Shown here: positions 39,359-52,799 of the stretch, piece by piece
How the letters are laid out: each line of letters starts with the position of its first letter
Position numbering within the stretch: the first letter of the stretch is position 1
From: Onchocerca volvulus
Lineage: Eukaryota > Nematoda > Chromadorea > Rhabditida > Onchocercidae
Assembly: GCA_000499405.2 (NCBI GenBank)
Contig: HG738138.1
Span: forward strand, 18,949,753 to 19,013,752
Direction of reading: 5' to 3'
DNA length: 64,000 nt
Notes under the pieces: generated by a model
Seen by the model: the letters and a program-made list of their open reading frames with translations, nothing else
Database searches by the model: none
Told to the model about the DNA's origin: nothing
Made by a program: the position numbers and the translations under genes

Positions 39359-42274
39359 ACATTTATATCATTACACTTATGAATTTTATTGCTAAACTGT
39401 AAGTGCATTTTGCCGTCAGTTGATTTGATTTCCGTGGACTCCCAATAATAATTTGACACCGGAATTCCGGCATTGTCAACAGCAGTCTGTCAAAAATCAA
39501 GATATTAATACCTTAAATGATACTGAAATATCGATTGTTAAAAAGGTTTCTATTCATCATAGAATGACGGATTCTTTAGAAATTATTCAGCGAATTTAGT
39601 CATAAGAATTGCATGTTTTCAACAAAGATTGCTAAAAAAAGATCACCTAAAAGGTTTTTTTGTGCACAAAGCCAATCGTTCGTTTATAGGAATTCTCATT
39701 TCGTATTTCTTATGAAATGAAACATTCCATTTTATTTCCAGCCTAAGAAACACTCACATTTTGTAGTAACAATTCCTCATGAACATATCGGTGAGAATGG
39801 TTTGGTGTATTTATTTCTTTTTTTTCATAAGTTAAAAGGATTAATTGGATTGTGAAATATTTTAGTTATATTGTGACTTGCTGAATCAAAAATAGGTTCA
39901 ACTTCAGTGAATTCAAAGTTTTATATACTAAGTATTCATAAAAGAAAAAAAAGAAAAAAAAAGGAAAAATAGAAAAAATGTTAAAAAATTTGCGAGCAGA
40001 CATCCATCAGATGGAAGAAAATTTCGCATGCCGTTGCTTTTCATTTAAATGTGATTTTTTTTTTTTTTTAACTCAAATTTTCCGTCAAGATTCTTATCTA
40101 ATTTTGATATGTCGAATAGACATATTCTTTAATATACTTATTGCCAAGATAACTACATCTGCTATCAACTAGCAAGCGTAGTTGAAATGACTGCGAAACG
40201 AAAACTGAGGTCAATGACCTATTTGATTTGAGGTTTTCAAAATAAGGTATTTATATTCAACGGTTTTTAAAGTCTGTAGTACGAAGAGAGAAGAATGGAA
40301 AAGAATATTCAGAATGGATCAGGGAGTGCCCTTAGATGCTTCCACATGTCAAGCAGATAAGCTTTCAGAATGTTATTGAATTCCAAAAAATTTTAATTGC
40401 TACCTCAGTTATTTCAATGATAACAGAAGTAATGAAAAAGGGATCAAAACAGAAAGATGGAATAAGCCATTAAATCAACAGGAATTTCAAATATGCTTAA
40501 TTTGGATGAAAATTTATACGTCCATTAATGTTTTCATTTTCACCCATTTCAACTTTTTATTGAATATTTCTGTTCCACTTGCTTTTTAATTGAGGATATT
40601 TATCGCATAAACCTTAGATAAGCCATATAAACTAATTATCGATCTTAATAAGCAAATTTCATGTAACAAATCAATGGACTGTATTGTTATTTAGCAACAT
40701 TTACTTTTAAGGTGTAAATTACCTTAAATGGGTAATAAATTGAAATCGGACAGCACAGAATTTTTTTCAGCTGTTTTACATTATACTTTCAATGCATCAA
40801 CCCAGATAAATTCTGATGCTGGATTTTGGATTTAATATTGAAATAACTAATATCTTTCTCTTGCGTGTCTGGTAAAAACAAATATTTCGTTTGATGGCCT
40901 TTCCAGACACTTCTCAATTTTATTACATTTAATTCGTCTATTTCTATTTCTAAAATTACATAATAGAATGAGCAGGAAGCAAAGTAGAGAGCAAAAGCAG
41001 CAACTTTGATTTAATAGGATCAGCAAAAAACTTGACCCGTCCTCTGTTATTTTTCTTCAATTTTTGCTAAGCTTAGTATGAGAAATGAGACTGGGATTTT
41101 CGGAAACTTCTACATACCACACCGCGCCATATTCTTTAGTAATTAAACTCCCCAATTATTCAATTTGGATTTCTGCTTTTTAGAAATTTTCCACTTGTGC
41201 AAATTCGGGTGTTGATATCGAAGTTGTAATAAGTGAAATATTCCATTAAATTACCTGCAATGAGTAGAACATTTCATTTTTTCAAATACTTTGTATCTAT
41301 AATTGATTAGAGCAAATTAAGATTATGTTCAGTATTACTAAGCAGAGGAAAATTCTTTTATACTTCTAAAAACAAAGATTTTGATGACCAATAAAAAAAA
41401 AAAAAACATGAAAAAAGCTTATGGATCATTTGAAAAAGGATCAAGATCAATCTCTTATATCGATTTGAAAAATCCTGACACTCTTATGAAACTTTGAAGC
41501 TTGAAGCTGGTATGTTCTGATCCAAATATAATGAAAAAAGTGAGAAAGGTGAAGGAATGTCTAGAAAATGAAGCTTTTTACAATTTTTCAAAACTAATGA
41601 TCTGATGAAATATCTGTGCTTACTACATTTTAATTTTTACATTTTAATTCTTTTTTTTTGGATTAATTATAAATTTAGAATTTAATAATATATTGAAGAG
41701 AAAATATTCATTATTTTAATTACAGCATTTTGGTAATGTTTTCAATCAAAGTTCGATCTCTGTCAAAAGTTACTTCTGTGCCAAAAGTTTCGAGTTTTCT
41801 AGCATGAAATAGGGATTATATACCCACCTGTAACCATTGCCTATCTTTTGAAACAAAGGCGAGAATATTTTTGGGATAGAAATGACAATATCAATATTCA
41901 GCTGATAAGATCTGCTAATATGAAACAACTAGTAGCATAATTTTCTTTTATTTTCAATTGTGTAATTAATTCAAATGAACCAATATAACACTAAAAATGA
42001 GGAGGAGAAAAGCAATGTATATATCTATTGAGATTTAGCATATATGCAAAGCCTGCAAACTCTCTTTCACTTAATTATGCCTCAAGGGTTTTTGGCATTT
42101 TTATTGATTTCAACTGTGTGCAAAGGTTTTACATCTCATGCGTTCTCTTATCTTTCAAATTATCTGGTCATGTTTCTTGATATAATTATTTAATATAAGT
42201 GAACCATTGGAAATTATTTCATCTTATTGCTCATTACTTAAAGTGGCTTCTTTTGCGTCAGCGTGTCAACATTT

Positions 42275-42284
42275 TAATTTGCAG
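42275..42284 (+). promoter_or_regulatory. Candidate SL trans-splice acceptor directly before the egl-3 start codon
   Basis: A consensus nematode acceptor TTTAATTTGCAG ends at 42284, only two nucleotides before the ATG at 42287. An acceptor this close to the start is typical of spliced-leader addition in nematodes. A 5'-UTR intron ending here is the alternative. Confidence 0.6.
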
Positions 42285-42286
42285 AT

Positions 42287-45200
42287 ATGAGAAGATGGCA
42301 TAAATGGCAACTTTGTAGTACATATGGTATTTTGTTGTTTTTAATTTGTACATCTGGCAATGCGGTTGAAATATACACCAATCATTTTTATGTCCATATC
42401 AAACATCCGGGTGTTGAGAATGCCCATTCAATAGCTAAACGACATGGCTTTATTAATCGTGGATCCGTAAGTTCCTGTTCAATTTCATGCATTTTTAGAT
42501 TTTTTAATCGAAAGTTCGAATATTTTCAAAGCTAAAAAATATAAAAAATTATGATTTTTTAAAACTTGTCAGTTGGATTGCACCCCAGTGACATAACTTC
42601 ACTTGATTATCCTAACTGAATTTTTGAGCATTCCTACTTTTCCTTGCTGATATCGTGTAGATATTGATATGTAATGATAAACAGCATTTGATGTTGCGTT
42701 AACATTGCGGCTGTGTTTCACGTGCACCCAAATTTCACCTTTTTCATTTCTGAAGTTAGTGTCATCGTAACACGTAAATCCTTCCAAGATTCGATGTTAT
42801 TTTGGTTACTTCTTTCAATTCGATTAGCGAATCATCCGACTTAATATTCTGCACTTACTATTACAAAGAGCAATGAAATTTAAAAACTTCTCACCTAATT
42901 ACAGATGGTTACTCTTTTCTTTTTAAGGTCCTTGGCTCTGCAACTGATTGGCATTTTGTTCAACCAGCACTATCACATGCACGAACAAAGCGTTCCTTCA
43001 CTCATTATAAGAAGCTAAATGACGATCATGATGTGAGTTTTTTGAATTTCAAAAGAAAAAGTTTCCAAAATTTCCGATTTATTTCTTTTTTAGTTTATAA
43101 TCAAACAATAATTCAATGAAAAAAATATTGTCAATGTAAAAGAAATTAGTGCAAGATTAAATGAGTATTAAATGGAATACATGTTATACTTACTACGCAA
43201 TGAAGAGATGTTACGCAACCTAAAAATAAAACGTTTACTACCGTGAAATCTTTTTGTTTGGAGAAATTGTGATATTAGTTGATTATGTAGATGAATTTGT
43301 TGAGTGGTGAAGTGATAAAGACTTTGTTATGACGTATTTTACTGCCCCAACTGCGTTACAATACAATTTATGGACGATTATCGAAGGTAAAATCGATAGC
43401 TTGAATATGTCTTGTTTTATATATAGTAGGGGTATTTATTTGGGATTTATTTGGAGCTGGAAACTGACCAAGTTTAATAGAGGATTGAAAGAGAGTATTA
43501 ATGGAAAAAAGTAATGAAAGAGGAATCTCAGGATAAAATCGAGTTTAAGAGCTGTATCGGTCCACAGTCAACTTATAGTAGATAACATATCCTTTTATAG
43601 TGGAGTTGTTTACAATATTCTAGACATGACACATAGGCGGCGTGATTATAAGACCGGAACATTTACATGAGTCTACGATTTTTTACTACTGAAGATAAAG
43701 CTGGGAAATCTCAACACTTCCCTCATTCTCAGCAGTGAGGGAAATCAACAGAAATCTCAACTCTCAATAGTAGATTTGAATTATGTGAATTAGTTCCTCT
43801 TATTTACTATTGAAGATAAAGCTGGAAAATCAGAGACAAGGATGAGAATTAGATAACAAATCGTAGCATTCATTTATATTCATTTTAAGTGATGAATCAT
43901 GGGGGATTTTTTTTACAATACAGTACTTTGATTTATGTCAAATTCGGTTTTTTGTGACATTTACTTCCAGGTGGTGCATGTAGAACAATTAACGGGTTTC
44001 AAACGTGTGAAGCGAGGTTACAGGTAATTATTTTTCATGTGCGTATATTAATTTAAACCATAAAAATTGCAGCTGAAGATTATCCGTTGTTCGAAAAATT
44101 AAATTTTAGGAGCTAAGCTGATATACCGAAAATACTTCCTTGCAAAGATCAAATCTGACACTGCTAGCAATGTTACCTTCTTCTAGATTAATCGACTTGT
44201 GATAAAATTAAATGTTTGGGTTTTTTATTGACAGATAACGTGTTGGTCATCGATTATAACTCCAAGTGATTGAATACAACATAAACTGCAAAATTTTTTA
44301 GAGCATTAGAAGAACGGTTACAGGAGCAACTCGATTTCACTGCAGCACAATCACCAACTGACCCACTGTATCCGTATCAATGGTATTTGGTAAATATGTT
44401 TGCATACATTAATCTATTTTTCAATTTTGAATTCCTGAAAAATAACTGAGAATTTTGCTTAGTTCGAATTTCAAATTCTTTTAAAAAATTTGCCCAATTG
44501 TTGTACTTATAAATTTATAAGGTGAATGATCAGTATACGAATTTTAAGTTCAAATTTTTGAAGTCGAAAATTGGTGGCTAAAAATGATATCATATTTCGA
44601 ACTACTTATACTTTCAACATCATTTTCTAAAGAATAATATTGGACAAGCGAATGGTAAGCCAAGATTGGACTTAAATGTCGAAAAAGCTTGGGTACTTGG
44701 TATTACTGGTAAAAATATAACGACGGCTATTATGGATGATGGAGTCGATTATATGCATCCGGATCTAGCCAACAATTTCGTGAGTTTTGTTTACCAAATT
44801 GTTTTATACCAGGGGCAAAACTGGGATTTTAATGTTATTTACTTTGTTCGTGATGCAGTTGCATGGAGGACTGGTTGAGTATAATCTGCTAAAAAGGCTT
44901 TCGATTTCTGACTAAAATATTTATTCCAATCCATTTGGTTATCGGACTTTCGGACAAAATTTAAGATATTTAGAACAAAAGAGATTTTGGAAAACTTTTT
45001 TATTTGCAACAAACTTGACAGTTTCATTACTGCTGAAACAGAATAATCTTTCTACTCTTCCAGAATATTTATATAATACTTAACTGAGATCTTTATAATT
45101 ATTTTTTAATCCTTACGTAGGATTTCCAATACATCGAGACATGGTCGTTGCTGGGAATCGTCCGTAACCATCCCAATTCCAACTTACTTTTTCTTCTAAA

Positions 45201-48200
45201 AATTTTTATGAACATAGCTGACCTCAACCTATTTTACAGAATGCAAGAGCTAGTTACGACTTCAGTTCCAATGATCCATTCCCGTATCCAAGGTACACGG
45301 ACGATTGGTTCAATTCACACGGAACACGGTTTGTAAATTCAAGCTTTTCTTTTCATATTTTTTTCTTTTTAATGTTTTCGTAGGTCACTTTATCACTTCT
45401 TTTTTTGTAAAATCATCGCATTATTATCAACACTGTTATTTGGAGACACTTTTGGACTATTTAAAAATCTGAAAGTTTGAATGCTTAGGGTGTCACCCTA
45501 TTATATATTGAGATAACTCAGTGAGGTTAAAAACAAAAGAAATGTAAATCATTTCTCAAAACTTTGCGATGCTTGAAAAAAAAAACATAAAATGAATATC
45601 GTTTGAAAATATATTGCTTTATTGCATTGCTTTTAATTCAAAATTATTTCTTGACTCGTGCAAATTCAAATTTAGAAAGTTCTGAATTATAGCTGTGCTG
45701 GTGAAATAGCGGCAGCCCGCGATAATGGTATTTGCGGTGTCGGTGTTGCTTATGATAGCAAAGTTGCCGGTATTCGGATGCTCGATCAGCCTTACATGAC
45801 AGATCTCATCGAAGTAACACAAAAGTTTTAAAATTCTGAAGGAGTTTTAGACCGAATTTTAACTTTATAGTTTAAGTAGGAAACTTTCTACTATGAATTT
45901 GAATTGAATATTGGAGCAAAGAAAAAGTTTACACTGCTCAAGGTCCTGTGACTATTGTTTGATGAAGGGTTTTTGTTTTACGGATTATTAAAGAATGCTA
46001 TCTTAGTAGTCAAAAGCCGAAACTTTCTTTACAATGTTATTTCCGGAAAAAGTAATATTTTCTACATGGTCTCATTTCAGGCCAATTCAATGAGCCATGA
46101 GCCGAATCTGATTCATATTTATTCGGCAAGTTGGGGACCAACTGATGATGGAAAAACAGTAGATGGACCACGCAATGCAACAATGCGTGCTATTGTCAAG
46201 GGTGTTAATGAGGTTGGTTGCATTTTAATGATTAAAAATAATTCTAAGCTACTTAATTTAGAGTACTGAGATTTTGAATTTCGAAATTTAAAATGGAAGA
46301 ATGAATATTTTTCTTTGTAAAAACTATGCTGGTCATTTTTCAGGGACGCAATGGCTTAGGATCTATTTTTGTATGGGCAAGCGGGGATGGCGGTGAAGAA
46401 GACGACTGTAATTGTGATGGTTATGCCGCTTCGATGTGGACAATATCCATCAATTCGGCAATTAATAGTGGAGAGAATGCGCATTATGACGAGTAATCAG
46501 ATTTATTGATTATCTGATGACAAAAACTTTCCGAACTATGCTTTCCTGCTCGATAGAGACTATCGATTAATTATAAATATTAAAGAATTATTGTTATTAG
46601 GATGAACTATGGACAAAAGACTTCTACGTGATCTACAGACAGACGACGGTTAGAAACTATGTCGACGTGCAAACCTTTTGAAATGTTGTATATAGCGCTG
46701 ATTGAGATAATCAGTTTTAATGAATAATTGTCATATTCTTAAACATTTTTTTGTGAAATAACTTTCAGAAGCTGCTCTTCTACACTGGCTTCAACATTTT
46801 CGAACGGAGGACGAAATCCGGAAACCGGAGTAGCAACGACGGATTTGTACAGCCGTTGCACAAGATCTCATAGTGGAACATCAGCAGCAGCACCGGAAGC
46901 AGCTGGTGTTTTTGCACTGGCATTGGAAGCAAATCCAAAACTTACTTGGTACAATAATTCATATAATTTTAAATTTGACATATTTTGTTTTCATTTTTCA
47001 TCAGATTCGTATTTTTATTTACAAATAAAGTTCATGGAATTTTCAGCAATTAAATTTTATGTTTCTTTTGCAAACACCTTTATTGTATTTGTGAAAATTT
47101 CCAAAAGTTTAGGCGCGACTTGCAGCATCTAACTGTGCTAACATCAACACGAAATTCACTATTTGATGGACGATGCAGAGACTTGCCTGATCTTGGCCTT
47201 GAAGTAAAACTATGAAAATTTTTATTTAGTCTTCGAATAACTAATTAAGCTAAGTCAATAACAAAGTATAAATATATGTGATATATTTGTAACTTCCTTG
47301 ATTGAACTGAATTAGCTACAGTAATCATTAATGCAATAATATTTCACGTTGAAGATAGACGCACACCCACGCAAGCAGTTTGTGAGCATAATGTCAGACT
47401 ATGCTTGCTAACTTTAGGAAAACGGCGGAAGTAATGTGAATGGTATCAATAATTGTACTCATTTTGAATGGAAGATGAATGGCGTCGGTTTGGAATTTAA
47501 TCATTTGTTCGGTTTTGGTGTATTGGATGCAGCTGAAATGGTTATGCTGGCGATGGTTTGGAAGACCGCTCCTCCGCGATTCCACTGCGAAGCGGGGACT
47601 ATTGCTACATTGCAGTAAATTTATCTAACATTTCTTAACTCAGTTATCGACTTTTTGCTAAATGAGAGATCTGTTACACAGAGTAAGATGGTCTTCAGGG
47701 GCTGCTGATGAACACCGAGATGTTATTCATCCCGATGGAAATCAATTAGTTCAAATAATAAATTGTTGAATGAGGAACTTTAGTCGTCGTGGAAATTATT
47801 TAGTTTAAATGATAAATTGCTGTCACTTTATTATGCTTAAAAAGTCAGAAATAATGAAATCAACAATCATAAGTAAATTCTTCAGCGAAATACCATCAAA
47901 GGGAAACCTTGTCTTGGAAATGATTACTGATGCATGTATGGGAACTCCAACAGAGGTCAATTATTTGGAACACGTGCAAGCTGTTGTTACGTTAAATAGC
48001 AGCCGACGTGGTGATACCACGCTTTATCTAGCCTCTCCATCTGGCACACAGTATGTTTTTTTTTTTTTTTTTGAAACATAAAAAATTAAATTGTCGGAGC
48101 GAAGGAAAATTAGCAAAGCATGACACTTTTTTCTACATTGAAGTTTTTGTCCTATCACTATAGCATCCGAAATAATTTTTGTGATGAGAAGTTTGAATGC

Positions 48201-48833
48201 TAAAAACCGAGTCTATCAGTCTAAAAACAATAAAGTTAAGGAAATTTTCAATAACAAGACAGAATCAGATAAATTGAGAAAGTATGGGAGCATAGATTTT
48301 TGCTCATTTTTGAAATATTCAAATTTTTTTTAAAACTATTTTACAGAACAATGATTTTGTCTCGACGTCCGAAGGATAATGACAATAAGAATGGTTTCAC
48401 GAATTGGCCTTTTATGACAACACATACTTGGGGTGAGAATCCGCGTGGCAAATGGCGCCTAGTTATTCGGTTCCAGGTCAATTTTTATAATATTAAAACT
48501 CGAACAACTTCATGTAAAATCTCGAGAATTAATACTTTTTTTTTCAAAAATCAGTCTTGATTATGAGATTTTTGAAGATTGATAGTTTGGAAGTGCAGTT
48601 GGCATTAGATATTCAAGATGTACACTTTTTTTTTTTTATTTCAAGCGGACTTCCCAATAACTTTATAGGGTAGCAACAAAAATCACGGTATGGTTAAAAA
48701 GTTCACACTTATGCTTCATGGCACCAAGGATCCACCGTATACTGACATTGAACCTCTTCAAGGACATGTAAACAGTAAACTGAAAGTGGTCCAGAAGGCA
48801 CATAAACGTGCTGCATTTCGTCGTCGACGTTAA
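42287..48833 (+). CDS. egl-3: Proprotein convertase 2 (neuroendocrine subtilisin-like prohormone convertase)
   Basis: Fifteen exons join in phase to 663 residues: 42287-42466, 42928-43032, 43971-44023, 44302-44389, 44633-44779, 45240-45328, 45693-45813, 46081-46212, 46344-46492, 46769-46948, 47113-47203, 47418-47614, 47886-48050, 48347-48476, 48669-48833. The layout is signal peptide (residues 1-26), prosegment with basic cleavage sites (RTKR in exon 2, RVKR in exon 3), kexin-type catalytic domain, P domain and a basic tail. The catalytic triad is Asp177 (IMDDGVDY), His218 (NSHGTRCAGE) and Ser393 ([13 protein letters not shown]). The oxyanion position is Asp320 in WASGDGG, where other convertases have Asn; this is diagnostic of PC2. 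PC2 cleaves proneuropeptides at dibasic sites in dense-core vesicles and depends on the chaperone 7B2. The protein ends in RRRR, unlike the human C-terminus. Length is close to human PC2 (638). Confidence 0.96.
43640..43960 (+). repeat. Dispersed repeat (copy 1) in an egl-3 intron
   Basis: The intron before exon 3 contains a block (GATTATAAGACCGG..ACATTTACATG, TTTACTACTGAAGATAAAG, GAGAATTA..AGATA, GTAGCATTCATT, TAAGTGATGAATCA, ACAATACAGTACTTTGAT). This block recurs in the same order at 51445-51640. The ACTGAAGATAAAGCTGG part is itself duplicated within this copy (about 43685 and 43805). Confidence 0.7.
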
Positions 48834-51444
48834 ATAGCTGAAAATGATCAAGTTGACTTCTCATATGTAAAGAAAATTTTAGAAAATTGAAAGAAATCTT
48901 TCATTGAAAAAAGCTTTGAAATAAAAAAGTTGTGAAGGAATAAATAATGCAGAAATTTTCAAGGTTACATGATGAGCGACAAGAAAGAGAGAAAGAGAGG
49001 GAAGAGTTTGGAGGACAAGCCGTAAAATTATGAAATTGAGATTTTAAGGTGATACAGAACGCAAAGTTATCAATTGATTTGTGAATTAATATTATATTAA
49101 TGAAGTTCTCCGAACTTTCTCTTGTCATTTGTTTACCTCCTGAATTGGATCATATTGAATCAATTTGAAATAAATGAATAATATTTGAGAATTCCTCTCT
49201 TTCAGTTAATTAAAATTTTTATTTCTTATCTTCCTTACATTAAAGTTCAGTTCCTATCAATTTCGAACAAGTCGATCTGTGTAAGATTCGGTGTAAAAAT
49301 TCTGAAATTGTTTATGACCATCTCTTAGAAGTTCCTGTGTTAATTAATTCCCTTCAGGTATGCTTGTCTTCATTTGGAATGTACATCTAAATGTGAGACA
49401 GCAAATGTTAGTAGTGTCGATGCCGTGATCGAACATGAATACATGACAAAGCAAAGTCTCAAGTTTCATACAGAAAAACATCCCATCTCCCATTTTATCC
49501 TTTCTCTTTATTTCTCTATCATAATATGGTGTAATTTCAAATACAACAGTCAATCCAAAGCAAATCAAATTTTGTAAAGTAGTCGATATTACCTAAATAT
49601 CAACTTTCCTTAAAGAACTCCCCTCGGCTTTATAATTAAAGTGTGAGTTTAAATTGGGACTTAGTAAACATACTTTCTATTTTTCCGAAAGTTATAATGA
49701 TAAAAAAACGAAAATTTTTTTTTTTTTGCGAATCTCTTTCGGAATAGTTGGATTAATGATGAATGCTTCAAAAGATAAGCAGCAAAGAATGAAATCAATA
49801 ACCGGATGAAAAAATCTGAAATTTAAAGTTACCATAATCAAGATGGTGAGGCATTTGTTATTGTGTCAAAGAAATTTTGACGGAATAATTATTAAAATCT
49901 CATCAAAATTATATCATCCAAAAGCTAACTGCACTAGTGCTACCGCTATTATTATCAGATATCAGTTGCTAATGTTTTCCATAAATTTACCAAATTTAAG
50001 CAATCCATAGTTATGTAGCGAGTTTGCAATCAGCCATGATCATTACTCTCGTTAACTGGCACTTTTATGTCAATTTCATGAATTATTTAACATTCACCTG
50101 AAATATCCAATTTAATTGTCCTAAGTTTCGGTGGTAATTGATTTATTTAAATAAAAGTGTTCACGAAATTCATTTTGAAATGGAAACACTGAGGTGAATT
50201 GATAAAAAAGATGAAACAGATTTTTTAAAAATTTGAATCTAACAGCACTTGTTTTTTGTCGGTATTATTCTTCGTAATGTTGTGCTCTAGAACTTTAAAA
50301 TCGATTTAAAAAGATCTGTGAGTAAAGTGAGGTAATGACATAAATTCTAACAAAGAATTGTTAAATTCATGACAAAAGAAAATGAGGTCCAAGTTTTTAT
50401 TGTCTCCTAAACAATAACCGAAGACTTGTATTCAAAGTACATATTCAACCTGATCCTTTCTGGAACAGATTATTTGATTATCTTCTAAATGAGAGCATGA
50501 TTTTGAATAGTTTTGAGTCATTTGCTGAATTCTCAAACAGTGTGATATATCAAGAAATCGAATGATCAATAGCAAAATATTATTTTATCAAAAAGATTAA
50601 ATGCTTTTCAAATAATCAGTTTTTCCTATGCATCAAATTTCTCATTTGGAGATTCATGAAAATTTCGCGACTCATTTGAAACTGTCAGACTAACCGTATA
50701 ATGAAATACTTTAGGCACTGAATAGATTGCTTGACAGCATATGACTCAATTTCACAATCAGTGTTACCGTAAAACTGAATTTCATTAAACTGTTCGAAAA
50801 TATAAAAGTGTGCCTTAAACTTGTATTGCTAAAAAATAAATAAGTCAAAATTATCAAGCAAAATTATCAAATAGTACTGATATGATCAAGCAAATGATTT
50901 TCCAGCGTAAATTTATTGAAGATCTGTTTCTAATTGTAGCTATTTTTTATCTTGAAAATTATTTGGTTAAAATAATTTTAGACATGACCTTATCTCATGT
51001 TGTTTCACTAATTACAATTAAGATTTTCCTTCTCAGGTGAGGAAGTGCTAAGCTAACATTTGTATATGAAAACTGTTACTTTTAATACTAAACTATTGAC
51101 CACTAAGTGTCACCTTCTTTCGTGAAAAATATTTTTCTTAGGTATTATAGACAACAATTATTCAAAAAATAATACCTTTGAAGGAGAATAATATCTTTTA
51201 TGGATGTCGAATGGTTAACGATAGTTGATAAGAATATCATTCGAAAGTTGGAATATAGAGTTGAGTTTTTTTCTTGGCTGTTGAAAACCTGAATATTTTT
51301 TGGGAGAATAGTAGGGATATTTTCCAAGAGATTGGTTGATGACGAATTTTTGTTAGATAAGACATTATTGTAGTGGGTGTTTTCTTTATCATATTCTCAT
51401 CATTTTCATCACATTTCCATCACTTTTTATCATATTCCCATCAC
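48834..51444. other. egl-3 3' UTR and intergenic sequence
   Basis: AT-rich sequence downstream of egl-3. Open frames are short and no splice-supported coding sequence was found. Apart from the poly(A) signals near 48920-48945, nothing specific was recognised. Confidence 0.5.
48920..48925 (+). terminator. Candidate poly(A) signal of egl-3
   Basis: AATAAA 87 nt after the TAA stop at 48831-48833, with a second AATAAA near 48940. Confidence 0.5.
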
Positions 51445-51640
51445 CTAAGCTAGGTTATAAGATCAGGAGCATTTGCATGTGAATTGATTCCCGGTGTTTA
51501 CTACTGAAGATAAAGGTAAAAGCAAACAACGGTGAGAATTACATTAGATAGGGTAACATTCATTAATATTAATCTTAAGCGATGAATCACTGAGAAATAT
51601 TTTTATAGTACAATATTTTGATTGTTTGAATATATTTGTT
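51445..51640 (+). repeat. Dispersed repeat (copy 2)
   Basis: Same order of blocks as copy 1 at 43640-43960: GTTATAAGATCAGGAGCATT, TTTACTACTGAAGATAAAG, GAGAATTA..AGATA, GTAACATTCATT, TAAGCGATGAATCA, ACAATATTTTGAT. It lies just upstream of the Helitron. The conserved internal blocks show that this is a repeat family and not random similarity. Confidence 0.7.
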
Positions 51641-51984
51641 ACAAAATTATTTCAATCTTTTCCGATATCTGCATTGCATAATCTTTTTTCTGTAGTTTGA
51701 TTTATTATTAGTCAGTAAAACAAAGATAGTACTTTGTAAAAGCATTTGATGCTAATTTCAAAAATCAAATCTATATAAATAAAAATGTAGATGTCCGTTG
51801 TTCCACATTTTAAATCTCCGAAATTTCTTACCGACTGCTTTGAAATTTTGATAAACGTCGCATTCGAATAAACGCTTATTTTTATATACTAATATACCTA
51901 CTATTATAATATGTTCACATTTGCGACAGGTAAAAACATGCTTTTTTTAAATTACAAGTATGCGTATCTAGCTACAAAACGATC

Positions 51985-52765
51985 GATCAGCCAGGATATC
52001 CTTCTCATCAACTGCTGGAAATTGAGGACGAAAAGGTGCCGGTTGATCTGATTTCAGAACGAATTTCATGCCTCATAACTTCTGCAATTTAGTGACGTCA
52101 AAAGAAGAATTGGTTGAAAAAGTATTTCCCTATGTTCAAATCAATTATAAAAATCACTATTGGCTGAGTGAACGAGCTATTCTTACGGCCAAGAAAAAAA
52201 ATTCTACATACTTAAGAATATTATTCAGTCGAACATTCAAAGCGAGGAAGTCATATACAAGTTCGTCGGCATTGTTATGGAAGCAGAAAGCGGTTAATTA
52301 TTTAACAGAATAACTGATTCACTCGACCTGTCAGGGATGTCACCCGCACGTACTGCAATTGAAAATCGACTTGCATGTTGCGAAATATTAACCAGCTAAA
52401 ACTTCGCAACGAACGCGGTTTGCAGTAGAAAAATCAATAAGCAATATCGCAGAGGCAACAATCTTAACAAGACCCTTCAAAGATGAAGATGTCTTTATTC
52501 CTTGCATTCCTATGATTTCAACGAATATGTCTTTTCAATTTAAGAGATACGCAATTCCCAATTCGATTGATGTTTACAATTACCATCAACAAAGCTCAGG
52601 GCCAATCTTTAGAAAAATTGTGCGGTTATATTTAGAACGGATTGCTTCTCACATGGACAATTATAAGTTGCGTGTTCTAGAGTAGGCAAACCAGACAATC
52701 TCTATATCTACTCAAACAGTGGAACAACAAAAAATATTGTATACCTACAAGCATTGTGAAATTAA
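51985..52765 (+). pseudogene. Helitron helicase (Pif1-like) C-terminal fragment, broken
   Basis: The fragment translates in several frames to recognisable Helitron helicase blocks: EIEDEKVPVDLISERI, HNFCNLVTSKEELVEKVFP (from about 52071), NYKNHYWLSERAIL, MLRNINQ, FQFKRYAIPN, the motif TITINKAQGQSLEKLCG (about 52570-52625) and VGKPDNLYIYS near 52690. Several frameshifts and stops separate these blocks, so no product is expected. In intact elements this enzyme unwinds DNA during rolling-circle transposition. Confidence 0.8.
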
Positions 52766-52799
52766 ATAAATTAGAAAAGTGCGCTTTCTCTTTCTTTTC

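Larger units (their letters stand above)
33963..42280. other. Gene-poor intergenic region between the mosaic-protein gene and egl-3
   Basis: About 8.3 kb of AT-rich sequence. Its open frames are short, without convincing splice partners or recognised protein similarity. Notable contents are a minus-strand frame at 35884-36129, short tandem ACTAATC units at 36183-36250, a GCGC-rich patch at 37935-37985 and the long microsatellite at 38917-39358. The remainder shows nothing I can identify. Confidence 0.5.

Noticed and set aside
38776..39402. Two long overlapping plus-strand frames rich in His, Ser, Phe and Ile
   Set aside because: They are translations of the ATTC/ATTTC microsatellite, which lacks stops in several frames. 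No start context, splice sites or non-repeat protein similarity exists.
39460..39475. 12-bp palindrome CCGGAATTCCGG
   Set aside because: It is a short isolated palindrome with no neighbouring structure, so no function can be argued.
43329..43514. 61-codon frame in the second intron of egl-3
   Set aside because: It lies between well-supported egl-3 exons 2 and 3, cannot be joined to them in phase and breaks the PC2 prosegment alignment.
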